Source: Paenibacillus_G sp049942825
GTDB lineage: Bacteria; Bacillota; Bacilli; Paenibacillales; NBRC-103111
DNA length: 64,000 bases
Reading direction: 5' to 3'
Assembly: GCF_049942825.1 (NCBI RefSeq)
Contig: NZ_CP187970.1
Span: 2,666,001-2,730,000 of the forward strand
A model generated the notes under the pieces. It did no database searches. It was not told where the DNA came from and saw only the letters and a list, made by a program, of their open reading frames with translations. The position numbers were made by a program, and so were the translations under genes. This document shows positions 1 through 8,518 of this stretch, piece by piece (position 1 is the stretch's first letter; every line of letters begins with the position of its first letter).

Positions 1-1
1 G

Positions 2-484
2 CTGAATTACGCGCTCAGCCTCATCGGGATCAAGGGACCGAACTGGCTCACGAGCACGGTCTGGGCGATGCCGGCCGTGATCCTCACCAGCGTCTGGAAG
101 AACGTCGGGTTCAACATGCTGATCTTCCTGGCGGGTCTGCAGGGGATTGGGGACAGCTATTATGAGGCGGCGGAGCTGGACGGGGCGCGGTGGCACCAGA
201 AGTTCTGGTATGTGACGGTACCGCTGCTGTCTCCGACCACCTTTTTCGTGACGGTCATGTCGTTCATCGGATCCTTCCAGGTCTTCGATACCGTCTTCCT
301 GATGACGCAGGGGGGACCCGCGCGGTCGACGTCCGTGATCGTTCACTACCTGTATGAGAACGCCTTCAAGTACTTCAACATGGGATATGCGAGCGCCATG
401 GCCTACGTGCTGTTCTTCATGGTGTTCCTGATCACAATGATTCAGCTGTGGCGTCAGAAAAAATGGGGGGCCTACGGAGGATGA
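2..484 (+). CDS. CUT1 sugar ABC transporter permease (MalF-like), 5' end outside window
   Basis: This is the C-terminal 160 residues of an inner-membrane permease of a carbohydrate ABC importer; the frame is open from the first bases of the window, so the start lies upstream. The EAA loop that contacts the ATPase is visible (YYEAAELDGARWHQKFWYVT, with the spaced Gly), followed by PLLSPTTFF and a last hydrophobic helix ending WRQKKWGAYGG. The next permease begins 4 bp after the stop, so the two form one operon and presumably a heterodimer. The binding protein should lie upstream outside the window. The GH127 enzyme that follows suggests arabinose-containing oligosaccharides as substrate; that is inference from context only. 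Confidence 0.93.
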   Translation: MNYALSLIGIKGPNWLTSTVWAMPAVILTSVWKNVGFNMLIFLAGLQGIGDSYYEAAELDGARWHQKFWYVTVPLLSPTTFFVTVMSFIGSFQVFDTVFLMTQGGPARSTSVIVHYLYENAFKYFNMGYASAMAYVLFFMVFLITMIQLWRQKKWGAYGG

Positions 485-488
485 GACG

Positions 489-1316
489 ATGAAAAATCAC
501 GCAGCTCTGAGAGCCGCCGCCCACCTGGTACTGCTGGCCGGCGCCATTACGATGATCCTGCCTTTCCTATGGACGGTCAGCACCTCGCTCAAGCAGCTCA
601 GCGAAGTGTTCGTGTTCCCGCCGAGGCCCTTCGGCGCCGAGCTCCAGTGGGGCAACTACCTGCGCATCTCCGAGCGGTTCCCGTTTGACACGTATTTTTT
701 CAACTCGGTCAAAATCACCTTGATCGTCGTCGCCGCCCAGCTCGTGACGAGCTCCATGGCCGGCTTCGTCTTCGCCCGCCTGCGCTTTCGCGGCCGTGAC
801 CTGCTCTTCGGCCTCTACCTGGCCACGATGATGGTGCCCGCCCAGGTGACGATGATCCCGAATTTCATCGTGATGCGCTCCTACAACCTTGTCGACACGC
901 ATTGGGCGCTGATCCTGCCGGCCCTCGTCTCGGCCTTCGGCACCTTTCTGCTGCGCCAGTTCTTCGTGACGATTCCCGAATCGCTCGAAGACGCCGCCAA
1001 GATCGACGGCTGCACGCCCTTCGGCATCTACTGGCGCATCTTCATCCCGCTCTCCAAACCGGCTATGGCCACGCTCGGCGTGTTCGTGTTCATGGGGACG
1101 TGGAATGATTTTGTCGCTCCGCTTGTGTATATCAATTCGGTTGACCTGATGACGCTGCCGCTCGGGCTCGCTTCCATGCAGGGGATGTACTCGACGGATT
1201 GGCCGGTGCTCATGGCCGGCACGGTGATCTGCATTCTGCCGCTGATTGTTATTTTCCTGCTCGCGCAGGATTTCTTCATCAAGGGAGTCACGCTGTCGGG
1301 TCTGAAGGGCGAGTAA
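489..1316 (+). CDS. CUT1 sugar ABC transporter permease (MalG-like)
   Basis: A 275-residue permease of the MalG/BPD_transp_1 family, usual length. About six hydrophobic helices are visible, starting with the segment around residues 10-30. The EAA loop near residues 180-205 reads EDAAKIDGCTPFGIYWRIF followed by IPLSKPA. The C-terminus FFIKGVTLSGLKGE matches the conserved (I/V)xGxxxGxxKG tail of this class. It starts 4 bp after the preceding permease and is followed after 122 bp by the GH127 gene, so the three probably act in one uptake-and-hydrolysis pathway. No ATPase is present; CUT1 importers in Bacillota usually share a common MsmX-type ATPase encoded elsewhere. Confidence 0.95.
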   Translation: MKNHAALRAAAHLVLLAGAITMILPFLWTVSTSLKQLSEVFVFPPRPFGAELQWGNYLRISERFPFDTYFFNSVKITLIVVAAQLVTSSMAGFVFARLRFRGRDLLFGLYLATMMVPAQVTMIPNFIVMRSYNLVDTHWALILPALVSAFGTFLLRQFFVTIPESLEDAAKIDGCTPFGIYWRIFIPLSKPAMATLGVFVFMGTWNDFVAPLVYINSVDLMTLPLGLASMQGMYSTDWPVLMAGTVICILPLIVIFLLAQDFFIKGVTLSGLKGE

Positions 1317-1438
1317 ACCTAGAGTGAATCTGGAATGAATCTGGAGTGGACCTGGAGTAACACTTGTGAACGCCGAAACCGAAAACCTTGAGAAACCTTG
1401 AATACACCAATCCGCCAGCCAAAGGAGAGTATGCCGCA

Positions 1439-3421
1439 ATGTCCACCATCGATAATAAGCTTGGCAAGACCCTTATCCCCGTTCCGCTCCGCCAGGTTAC
1501 GATTCAGGACCCGTTCTGGTCGGCAAGGGAGCGCAATGTGATCGACACCGTCATTCCTTACCAATGGGACGCGCTTAACGATGCGATTCCCGGAGCGGAG
1601 CCGAGCCATACGATCGAGAACTTCCGTCTTGCCGCAGGAGAGGCGGCGGGCGAGTATTACGGGATGGTGTTCCAGGACAGCGACCTCGGCAAGTGGCTGG
1701 AGACTGTGGGTTTTGCCTTATCGAAGGAGCGCAATCCGGAGCTTGAAAAGATTGCTGACGACGTGATCGATCTGCTGGAGCGGGCCCAGGGGCCGGACGG
1801 CTATCTCAACACGTATTACACGGTGAAGGAGCCGGGGGCCCGCTGGACGAATCTGCGCGACAACCATGAGCTCTACTGCGCCGGCCACCTGATGGAAGCC
1901 GCCGTCGCTTACTATGAAGCGACCGGCAAGCGCAAGCTGCTCGACATCATGTGCCGGTATGCCGATTATATCGGCGAGGTGTTCGGCAGGGAGCCCGGCC
2001 AGAAGCGGGGCTACGACGGCCACCCGGAGGTGGAGCTGGCGCTCGTGAAGCTGTACCAGGCGTCGGGCAACCGTGCGTATCTCGAGCTCAGCCGATACTT
2101 CGTCGAGGAGCGCGGCCAGCTTCCGCATTTCTTCGATGCGGAGGAGCAGGAACGGGCGGAGGCGCAGCGGGACAGCGGTGCGGCACGCAAGCGCAAGCGG
2201 GGCTACGACTACTTCCAGGCGCACCTGCCTGTAAGGGAGCAGAAGACGGCGGAAGGGCATTCGGTCCGTGCCGTCTACCTGTACAGCGCCATGGCGGACC
2301 TGGCGGTGCATTACCGGGACACGGGCCTGCGTGAGGCATGCCGGGAGCTGTGGAACGATGTCGTCGAGCGCAAAATGTACGTCACCGGCGGCATCGGCTC
2401 CTCGGCATACGAAGAGCGGTTCACCGTGCCGTATGACCTGCCGAACGACCGGGCGTATACGGAGACCTGCGCGGCGATCGGGCTCATGTTCTGGGCGCAG
2501 CGGATGCTGCAGATGGAGCAGGACCGCCGGTACGCCGACGTCATGGAGCTCGCACTGTACAACGGGGTGCTAAGCGGGATCTCGCTCGACGGCAAAAGCT
2601 ACTTCTATGTGAATCCTCTGGAAGTATGGCCGGACACCGCGAACTTCCGGGATGACATGCGCACGGTCAAAGGCACCCGGCAGCCCTGGTTCGGCTGCGC
2701 CTGCTGCCCGCCGAATATCGCCAGGCTGATCGCCTCCCTCGGGCAGTACATCTACTCGGTGAACGAGGAGCAGCGGGAGCTGCACGTGCACCTGTATGCG
2801 GGCAGCCGGGCGGAGGTGGCGCTTGACGGGCAGCCGGTTACGCTGACGCAGACTACGGAGTATCCGTGGAACGGCCAGGCGGCGCTGGAGGTCGGGCTGG
2901 CCCAGCCGGCGGAGTTCACGGTATGCGTGCGCATCCCGGGCTGGTGCCGCAAGGCGGCGGTGACCGTGAACGGCTCGGGTGCGGATACCGGCCAGCTCGA
3001 TAAGGGCTACTTGCGGATCACCCGGATCTGGAGTGACGGCGACCGGATCGAGCTGTCGTTCGACATGCCAGTGGAGATCGTCAGAGCCCATCCGAACGTG
3101 CGGGCGACGGCCGGACGGATCGCTCTGCAGCGCGGTCCGGTGGTCTTCTGCCTCGAGGAGGCCGACAACGGTCCGAACCTGCAGGACATCGTCTTGGAAC
3201 GCGATGCGGAGTTCGAGGCCGAGTTCGACGCGGGGCTGCTCGGCGGCGTCACCGTCCTGCGGGGCATGGGCACGCGCAGCGTGGTTCCGCCGGGCAGCGG
3301 CGGCTCGCTGTACTCGACGCAGGCGTACGACCGGACGGCCGTGCCGCTGCAGGCGGTGCCGTACTTCGCCTGGAGCAACCGGACGCCGGGCGAGATGACG
3401 GTGTGGATCCGCAGCAGCTGA
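1439..3421 (+). CDS. GH127 beta-L-arabinofuranosidase (former DUF1680)
   Basis: A 660-residue cytoplasmic glycoside hydrolase with no signal peptide. The frame is open from further upstream, but the ATG at 1439 is preferred because AAAGGAG lies 11 bp upstream (1421-1427). In the characterised family member HypBA1, zinc is held by one Glu and three Cys, one Cys being the nucleophile. The equivalents here are Glu342 and Cys344 in YTETCAAIG and Cys422/Cys423 in FGCACCPPN, all present, so the enzyme should be active. Family members release beta-linked L-arabinofuranose from plant arabino-oligosaccharides (for example hydroxyproline-linked). It follows two sugar permeases and would act on imported material. 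The last 102 bp of the gene are repeated twice more downstream. Confidence 0.93.
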   Translation: MSTIDNKLGKTLIPVPLRQVTIQDPFWSARERNVIDTVIPYQWDALNDAIPGAEPSHTIENFRLAAGEAAGEYYGMVFQDSDLGKWLETVGFALSKERNPELEKIADDVIDLLERAQGPDGYLNTYYTVKEPGARWTNLRDNHELYCAGHLMEAAVAYYEATGKRKLLDIMCRYADYIGEVFGREPGQKRGYDGHPEVELALVKLYQASGNRAYLELSRYFVEERGQLPHFFDAEEQERAEAQRDSGAARKRKRGYDYFQAHLPVREQKTAEGHSVRAVYLYSAMADLAVHYRDTGLREACRELWNDVVERKMYVTGGIGSSAYEERFTVPYDLPNDRAYTETCAAIGLMFWAQRMLQMEQDRRYADVMELALYNGVLSGISLDGKSYFYVNPLEVWPDTANFRDDMRTVKGTRQPWFGCACCPPNIARLIASLGQYIYSVNEEQRELHVHLYAGSRAEVALDGQPVTLTQTTEYPWNGQAALEVGLAQPAEFTVCVRIPGWCRKAAVTVNGSGADTGQLDKGYLRITRIWSDGDRIELSFDMPVEIVRAHPNVRATAGRIALQRGPVVFCLEEADNGPNLQDIVLERDAEFEAEFDAGLLGGVTVLRGMGTRSVVPPGSGGSLYSTQAYDRTAVPLQAVPYFAWSNRTPGEMTVWIRSS

Positions 3422-3688
3422 TCGGGAGTGGGCGAGTCGGGCGGGCGGAGAGGCCGTGCCCACGAGCTGCGCAGGCGTACGACCGGACGGCCGTGCCGCT
3501 GCAGGCGGTGCCGTATTTCGCCTGGAGCAACCGCACGCCGGGCGAGATGACGGTGTGGATCCGCAGCAGCTGATCGGGGGGCGGGCGAGTCGGCCCGGTG
3601 GAGAGGCCGTGCCCACGAGCTGCGCAGGCGTACGACCGGACGGCCGTGCCGCTGCAGGCGGTGCCGTATTTCGCCTAGAGCAACCGGA
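3320..3688 (+). repeat. Tandem repeat of the GH127 3' end, about 152-bp period, 2.4 copies
   Basis: The final 102 bp of the GH127 gene including its stop (3320-3421) recur almost identically at 3472-3573, and the first roughly 64 bp recur at 3625-3688. The offsets are 152 and 153 bp. The spacers between copies are also alike (both contain gagaggccgtgcccacgagc). The second copy keeps the reading frame, the final residues and the TGA; in the third a Trp codon TGG has become TAG. The first unit is the functional gene end; the rest is duplicated scar DNA. Confidence 0.93.
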
Positions 3689-3717
3689 GAGGGCGTTAGT
3701 TACTCATTGATTTTTCA

Positions 3718-3906
3718 AATAAAGGAACTCAGATGTCTTATTCGATCATTTCCCGTCATTTCCCAGTGAATAGCGGAACTCAGATGCCTTATCGGCCCCC
3801 TTCCCCTCTCCAAACAAGCAAAAGGGGCAGGATAGCGAATCACAGTTCCTCTATTTTTGTAAAGGGCCATCGCATGAGGAGCATAACGCATCTGAGTTCC
3901 GTTATT
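3718..3906. repeat. Four-unit dyad array of a ~24-bp element with core GGAACTCAGATG
   Basis: Two direct copies (core at 3724-3742 and 3775-3792) and one clear inverted copy (3883-3900) share the consensus GGAACTCAGATGnnTTAT with an AT-rich leader. A more degenerate inverted copy lies at about 3832-3857. The layout is direct, direct, inverted, inverted, with centres about 50, 65 and 49 bp apart, so the block has overall two-fold symmetry and could fold into a long hairpin. No ORF in it is convincing. It may be a dispersed genomic repeat of this lineage or a binding array. Confidence 0.7.
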
Positions 3907-3960
3907 TGTTATGGCCTGCGTGCTGGAACGTCCAATCTCCATTCTTAGCACCAGTCGTCC

Positions 3961-3991
3961 GAAGGATCGCCTCTGCGGTCCTTCTTTTTTT
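3961..3991 (+). terminator. Intrinsic terminator
   Basis: GAAGGATCGC, a 4-nt CTCT loop and GCGGTCCTTC form a 10-bp stem with one G-U pair, followed by a run of eight T. It ends + strand transcription about 540 bp after the GH127 stop, beyond the repeat blocks. Confidence 0.8.
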
Positions 3992-4058
3992 GCATCCACT
4001 CAAAAAACTGAGCAGCCCCAGCGAGCAGACATTCGGAGCGGAACCGTCTGCCCAAACA

Positions 4059-4091
4059 AACAGACTGACGGGACTCGCCCATCAGTCTGTT
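4059..4091. repeat. Strong hairpin without T-run; otherwise empty intergenic DNA
   Basis: AACAGACTGA and TCAGTCTGTT form a perfect 10-bp stem that can extend by GGG/CCC after one mismatch. No T-run follows on either strand, so it is not a classical terminator. The rest of 3992-4239 shows no convincing ORF or site. Confidence 0.5.
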
Positions 4092-4239
4092 CGCTGCGCA
4101 TTTTACATGAGAAACCGTTGATAGCCTGCTAAAGTTGCCTTCTCCAGCATCCCGATGAACTCATACCTGTAAGCAGCTGCTCCTACGGGGCAACCTGAAT
4201 TATCCGGAGACGCACAACTTTCGGGTTCCTGCTGCTGCC

Positions 4240-4941
4240 TCAAGAACCTTGGGCCAAGCCTGACCACGCCGGCCCTGACACAACCTCTCCCCCCAACGCC
4301 ACAGGAACGGCAAACGTCATCGTTAACGTGGGCTCATCGAGCATCTCCATGCAGGCTTTCATGCAGGGGGCGTCCTTGATTTCGCCGAACATCGCATCCG
4401 CGGAGGCACGGTCCCGGTAAAAGATCGTCTCCAGCCACTGTCCCGTCTTGGCGCTGTAATAGACTTCTCTGCGGATGAAGCCCGCGTGGGTCCGGAGGGT
4501 CCCCGACATCTCGCGGAGCACATCCTCGTACTGCGGCAGGCCGGCCCCTGCGAGCAGCCGGTACTGCAGTATTTCGACGCAGCCGGAGGCCGTGTCAATC
4601 GGATTCCGTGCCGAGACGGCGCCAAGCTCCTCCCGCCAGTCATAATGATGCATCGCCAGGCCCGCAGGGTCCAGGCAGCCGATCAACCCCGCTGCGCGGG
4701 GGTCGTCCATGAACTTCTCCGCGGCCTGCTCGGCTGACTTCATATCCGCCCATCGGACGAGATCAAACCAGGTGCCCTGATGCGCATCATGATACAGTTC
4801 CCGGCTGACATAACCCGGGTACTGCTTCAACGAAGATTGGGATGCGCGGACATGGCGCAGGAACTCTTCACGATCCACGCCGGCTTTCAGCCTGCACGAG
4901 ACGAACTCTGCTGCGGTTGTACTTTGATTATTGAGTTGCAT
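4240..4941 (-). CDS. Two-domain ferredoxin-fold (antibiotic-biosynthesis-monooxygenase-like) protein
   Basis: A 233-residue soluble protein that appears to hold two copies of a dimeric alpha/beta-barrel domain. The first half (about 8-100, FVSCRLKAGVDREEFLRHVR, then GYVSRELYHD and WFDLVRWADM) and the second half (about 120-210, EILQYRLLAGAGL, then GFIRREVYYS and WLETIFYRDR) share the same order of a strand, a helix, an R-E-(L/V)-Y strand and a W-(F/L) strand. Such domains occur in heme- and quinone-modifying monooxygenases and in proteins of unknown function, so no reaction is assigned. It is transcribed divergently from a WYL regulator 133 bp away, a common pairing of regulator and target. 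The start has AGGAGG just upstream. Confidence 0.75.
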   Translation of the reverse strand: MQLNNQSTTAAEFVSCRLKAGVDREEFLRHVRASQSSLKQYPGYVSRELYHDAHQGTWFDLVRWADMKSAEQAAEKFMDDPRAAGLIGCLDPAGLAMHHYDWREELGAVSARNPIDTASGCVEILQYRLLAGAGLPQYEDVLREMSGTLRTHAGFIRREVYYSAKTGQWLETIFYRDRASADAMFGEIKDAPCMKACMEMLDEPTLTMTFAVPVALGGEVVSGPAWSGLAQGS

Positions 4942-5074
4942 AGGGGATTCCTCCTGGGAGTGGATTGAACTTCGGGACTAAGCATACGCAAAAATAGTGA
5001 CAGCTGCTGGCACATTTATCCTCTATACTGGATTTATCTTCTACACGGTAAATGACATAGGGAGGGAAGGATCC

Positions 5075-6025
5075 ATGCATAAAGCGCAGCGGCTGGTTCA
5101 GTTGATCATGCTTGTCAATGAGCGCATGAGGTTTACGGTCCAGGAGCTCGCCGATGAGTGCGGGGTATCGCGCCGTACGATGATCCGCGATTTGATGGAG
5201 CTCGGTGAACTGGGCGTCCCGCTTTATTCCGAGGTAGGCGCAGGGGGCGGCTACAGGGTGCTTCGCGAGAAGGTGCTGCCGCCGATCAGCTTTACGGAGC
5301 AGGAAGCGATGGCTTTGTTTTTCGCAGCCCAATCCCTTCGCAATTACAAGTCGCTGCCCTTCGGGAACGAGGTGGAGGGAGCGCTCCATAAGTTTTTTCA
5401 TTATTTGTCCAGCGACCTTAAAGCTTCCATCACCCGGATGCAGCAGCGTCTGATCTTCTGGGTGCCGCCGCATGAACTGGAAGCTCCGCACCTGGGGGAA
5501 CTGCTCGAAGCCGCGATACAGCAGCAGGTAGTGACCATGAAGTACGAATCATCCTCACTGCGGGAGCGGAGCATTCAGCCGCTTGGGATCTATACGATGA
5601 ACGGACTGTGGTACTGCCAGGCGTACTGCTTCTCCGCCGGAGATTACCGGGTATTCCGCGTGGATCGGGTTCAGTCCTGCCAGCCGGCGGAAGACCAAAG
5701 CGTACGTCTGGATACCGGCAGAGAAGCGATTGAGGAGTGGATCATGCGGCCTGGGGATAACGAGGAGCTGGTGCTTGAGGTAGGGCTGACCCCGGAGGGG
5801 GCAAGGCGGTGCCGGACGGACGTATGGTTAGCAAAATCGCTTGTGCTGCATAAGGATGGCTCGGGCAGCATCCGCACCCCTATGCCCGCTTCGTATGTGC
5901 CATGGGCGGTACATTTTTTCCTCGGCCTGGGGATGGAGGCGATCGTGAAAGGTCCCAAGGAAGTGCGCGAAGGGATCCGCGACAAGCTGCGGGAGATGCT
6001 TGGTCAATATGAAGAGAAGAGGTGA
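5075..6025 (+). CDS. HTH/WYL-domain transcriptional regulator (YafY-type)
   Basis: A 316-residue regulator. The ATG at 5075 is preferred over an in-frame start 78 bp upstream because GGGAGGGAAGG precedes it. Residues about 1-60 form a winged helix (FTVQELADECGVSRRTMIRDLMEL, then the wing GAGGGYRVLRE). The middle and C-terminal part is the WYL module, with SLRERSIQPLGIYTMNGLWY in place of the canonical W-Y-L segment, and a WCX-like tail. WYL proteins bind small ligands or nucleic acids and act as repressors or activators. The divergent gene at 4240-4941 is the obvious candidate target. The TfoX-domain gene begins 7 bp after its stop and is probably co-transcribed. Confidence 0.9.
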   Translation: MHKAQRLVQLIMLVNERMRFTVQELADECGVSRRTMIRDLMELGELGVPLYSEVGAGGGYRVLREKVLPPISFTEQEAMALFFAAQSLRNYKSLPFGNEVEGALHKFFHYLSSDLKASITRMQQRLIFWVPPHELEAPHLGELLEAAIQQQVVTMKYESSSLRERSIQPLGIYTMNGLWYCQAYCFSAGDYRVFRVDRVQSCQPAEDQSVRLDTGREAIEEWIMRPGDNEELVLEVGLTPEGARRCRTDVWLAKSLVLHKDGSGSIRTPMPASYVPWAVHFFLGLGMEAIVKGPKEVREGIRDKLREMLGQYEEKR

Positions 6026-6032
6026 GCAGGCT

Positions 6033-6356
6033 GTGGCACAAAGACGTAAAAGGGCGCAGGAGAGCGGGCGGATCAAGAACATGGGCCCGAAGGGCAGGCA
6101 GTGGCTGGAGAGCAAAGGCATCATGACGCGGGAGGACCTGGAGCGGATCGGCTCGGTTGAGGCTTATAAGCGCCTGAAGGCAAGCATTCCGGGCGTGAGC
6201 ATTCTTGCACTGTATGCAATGGAAGCGGCGTTGTGGGATCTGCACTGGAACGCGCTGCCGGAAGAGATCAAGGCCTCGCTCCAGGAGCAGGTCGGATATA
6301 CTCCGCCGAACCGTGCAGCGCGAACAAGAGGGGAGCCGGGAACAGAGATAGATTAG
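6033..6356 (+). CDS. TfoX C-terminal-domain protein
   Basis: About 107 residues starting at a GTG with AGAGGTGAG upstream; an in-frame ATG at 6009 would overlap the WYL gene. The region IKNMGPKGRQWLESKGIMTR, followed by EDLERIGSVEAYKRLKA and ALYAMEAALWDLHWNALPEE, is the helical TfoX/Sxy C-terminal domain (helix-hairpin-helix-like). In proteobacteria full-length TfoX regulates competence; stand-alone C-domains in Bacillota have no established role. It follows the WYL gene directly and is likely in its operon. A short Glu/Met-rich reading frame (6382-6466, repeats of GAGATGAAC) follows but I do not consider it a gene. Confidence 0.8.
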   Translation: MAQRRKRAQESGRIKNMGPKGRQWLESKGIMTREDLERIGSVEAYKRLKASIPGVSILALYAMEAALWDLHWNALPEEIKASLQEQVGYTPPNRAARTRGEPGTEID

Positions 6357-6504
6357 GAGGGACGGGCATTGGACTCTGGGTGGGTACATTACGATGGGAC
6401 TGGGAAGCTACCGTGGAGCACTTCATGGTCACACAGATGAGCGAGATGAACGAGATGAACGAGTAATCCAAAGAGTATTCTGATATCTTATAGCCCAGAG
6501 TGGG

Positions 6505-6538
6505 GGAGCATATCACGCGGTAGCTGCTCCTTTATTTT
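6505..6538 (+). terminator. Intrinsic terminator after the WYL/TfoX operon
   Basis: GGAGCA and TGCTCC pair across a 14-nt interior, followed by TTTATTTT. Confidence 0.6.
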
Positions 6539-6619
6539 AGCTTAATTCGATTGGTTGCAGAACTTCTCTTATCTATTAACGTCTATAACATGGACAAACG
6601 GGTTAGAGGAGCACATTCA

Positions 6620-7057
6620 ATGAAGTACAATGTAAGAACACTTATAGGCCTCGCACTTATTGCTGCTGTGGTCTTATGGAACAGCGACAATATTAAAGAT
6701 GTTCTTGTTTGGAATGAATTTCGTAAAAGTTTAAATCAAGATCAGGTTGAAGAATTAACGATTAATCTGCTCCCCGATCAAAAAATTCAACTTGATAAGA
6801 ATGAACAAAATGAATTGCTTCGGTTATTAAGGGATGCCAAATTCGAAAGTAGTAATAGGATGAACCACGGCTCAACACCTGACGGAAGTTTATTGTTACA
6901 GTTTAAGGATATTGGTATTTCTGTGAGTTACTATCGAGGTACTGCAGGTGTCAGTTCAATTTTTGAACTCAGTCCAAGACATATAGATCATGAGACACAA
7001 TTCTATATTGAAAGTGAAGCTTTAGGGAATTTCATTGAGGCTAAATTGCCTGAGTAG
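6620..7057 (+). CDS. Membrane-anchored orphan protein
   Basis: A 145-residue protein I do not recognise. The start at 6620 follows AGAGGAG with 8-bp spacing; an upstream in-frame start is less likely. Residues about 5-22 (VRTLIGLALIAAVVLWN) are one hydrophobic segment, an uncleaved anchor or signal peptide, so the rest (charged, with ELTINLLPDQKIQLDKNEQN and LLQFKDIGISVSYYRG) is probably outside the cell. Its base composition is clearly more AT-rich than its neighbours, and it sits just upstream of an IS256-type element, so it may be acquired DNA. No Cys lipobox is seen. Confidence 0.65.
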   Translation: MKYNVRTLIGLALIAAVVLWNSDNIKDVLVWNEFRKSLNQDQVEELTINLLPDQKIQLDKNEQNELLRLLRDAKFESSNRMNHGSTPDGSLLLQFKDIGISVSYYRGTAGVSSIFELSPRHIDHETQFYIESEALGNFIEAKLPE

Positions 7058-7086
7058 ACTAAGCTAACTGGAGACGTTAGTTTTTA

Positions 7087-8511
7087 GGGTCTGTAAAATA
7101 AAATGTGTAACCTCTTAAACCGGAGAAAAAATGGAAATACTACCAACCGGACCGGAGGAACTGAACATGACTCAAAGTAAGTTTTGGACCAAGCAAGATC
7201 TACGTGCTTTTGTAAAAGAACACAATTTCACTTCCCCTGAGCAAATCCAGATCACCTTAAAAGAATTGTTCAATGATGTACTTCAAGAAGCATTGGAAGC
7301 TGAACTGGATACGCAGCTCGGTTATGACAGGCACGACGTGAAGAATAAACAGACCAAGAACAGCCGCAATGGCTATACCAAGAAAACGGTGACCTAGGAA
7401 TACGGTGATGTGGAGATTCAGGTGCCCCGTGACCGGCATCGAGGATCAAATCATTGCGCTGTATGCCAAGGGTGTGAGTACAAGAGACATTCAGGATCAC
7501 CTGGAGCATTTGTATGGTGTAGAAGTCTCCCCGACGCTCATATCCAATGTCACCAATAAAATTGTTCCCCTAATTAAGGAGTGGCAAAACAGGCCGCTGC
7601 AAAGCGTCTATACGGTTGTCTTTTTGGACGCCATTCATTTTAAAGTCAAGCAGGAAGGGCATATTGTGAACAAAGCGGCCTATATGGTCATTGGCATTGA
7701 TCTGGACGGAAACAAAGACGTGCTTGGCATCTGGATTGGCGAGAACGAAACCGCGAAGTTTTGGCTCAGTGTGCTAAATGAGCTTAAAAACCGTGGGGTT
7801 CAAGATATACTTATCACTTGTGTCGACAATCTGTCGGGATTTTCTCAAGCCATAGCCGCCAGTTTCCCACAAACGGAGATCCAAAAGTGTATCATTCATC
7901 AGATCCGTAACTCCATTCGCTACGTTTCCTACAAAGACGTAAAGAAGGTTACAGCAGACCTCAAGCCGATCTACAAAGCACCGACCGAGGAAGCCGCGCA
8001 GCTGGAGATGGACAAATTTGAGGAAACGTGGGGCGAGAAATATCCGCTTATTGTGAAGTCCTGGCGGCAGAACTGGGATGAGCTTACGACCTTCTTTAGG
8101 TATCCAGCCGAACTGCGAAGGCTGATTTACACCACAAACATGATTGAGAGTTATCACCGGCAGCTGCGCAAAGTGACCAAAGGAAAAAGCATCTTTCCCA
8201 CCGACGAATCGTTGCTGAAGATGCTGTATCTCTCCACCATGGATGTACTGAAAAAGTGGACCGGCCGCGTGCAGAATTGGGGGCAGATTTTGCTGCAATT
8301 GACCGTGTACTACCCCGAGCGCGTCCAAGTACGCTAAAAGCAGCTTTACTTGGAGAGGTGGGCATGGTAGGCTGATCGCCGGCGCGAGGAGGCTTCCAGC
8401 CAACTCGGCCACTCGCGATATTCCATGCCCACAGAGGCTCCAAGTCAAGCTGCGGAACAACCATTAACTAGAATCGGCGTTAAAAGGTTACACAAAATTT
8501 TTGACAGACTC
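7087..8511 (+). mobile_element. IS256-family element, copy A (inactivated)
   Basis: Imperfect terminal inverted repeats of about 30 bp bound the element: the left end starts gGGTCTGTAAAAT and the right end, read inverted, starts GAGTCTGTCAAAA, both continuing to TGTGTAACC. Compared with copy B at 19401-20891 it lacks 13 bp in the leader and 53 bp inside the transposase, which accounts for the 66-bp length difference (1425 against 1491 bp). No flanking target duplication is evident. Confidence 0.9.
7167..8337 (+). pseudogene. Transposase of IS256 copy A, broken by a stop and a 53-bp deletion
   Basis: The N-terminal 76 residues (from MTQSKFWTKQDLR) are followed by TAG at 7395-7397 where copy B has TCG (Ser). 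About 40 bp further a 53-bp stretch present in copy B is missing, with ACCGGC at both ends of the lost segment; this also shifts the frame. The rest (from about 7436) encodes the intact catalytic part of a mutator-type DDE transposase (VFLDAIHFKVKQEG, then ITCVDNLSGF, then MIESYHRQLRK). The gene cannot make a full transposase, although copy B could act on its ends in trans. Confidence 0.92.
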
Positions 8512-8518
8512 TTATTAA

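Noticed and set aside
2570..3616. Long minus-strand ORF opposite the GH127 gene
   Set aside because: Antisense shadow of a high-GC gene; the product is Arg/Pro/Ala-rich low-complexity sequence and the plus strand has clear catalytic motifs.
6382..6466. Short Met/Glu-rich ORF after the TfoX-domain gene
   Set aside because: Only about 28 codons, ends in a simple GAGATGAAC repeat, no homology recognised and doubtful start.
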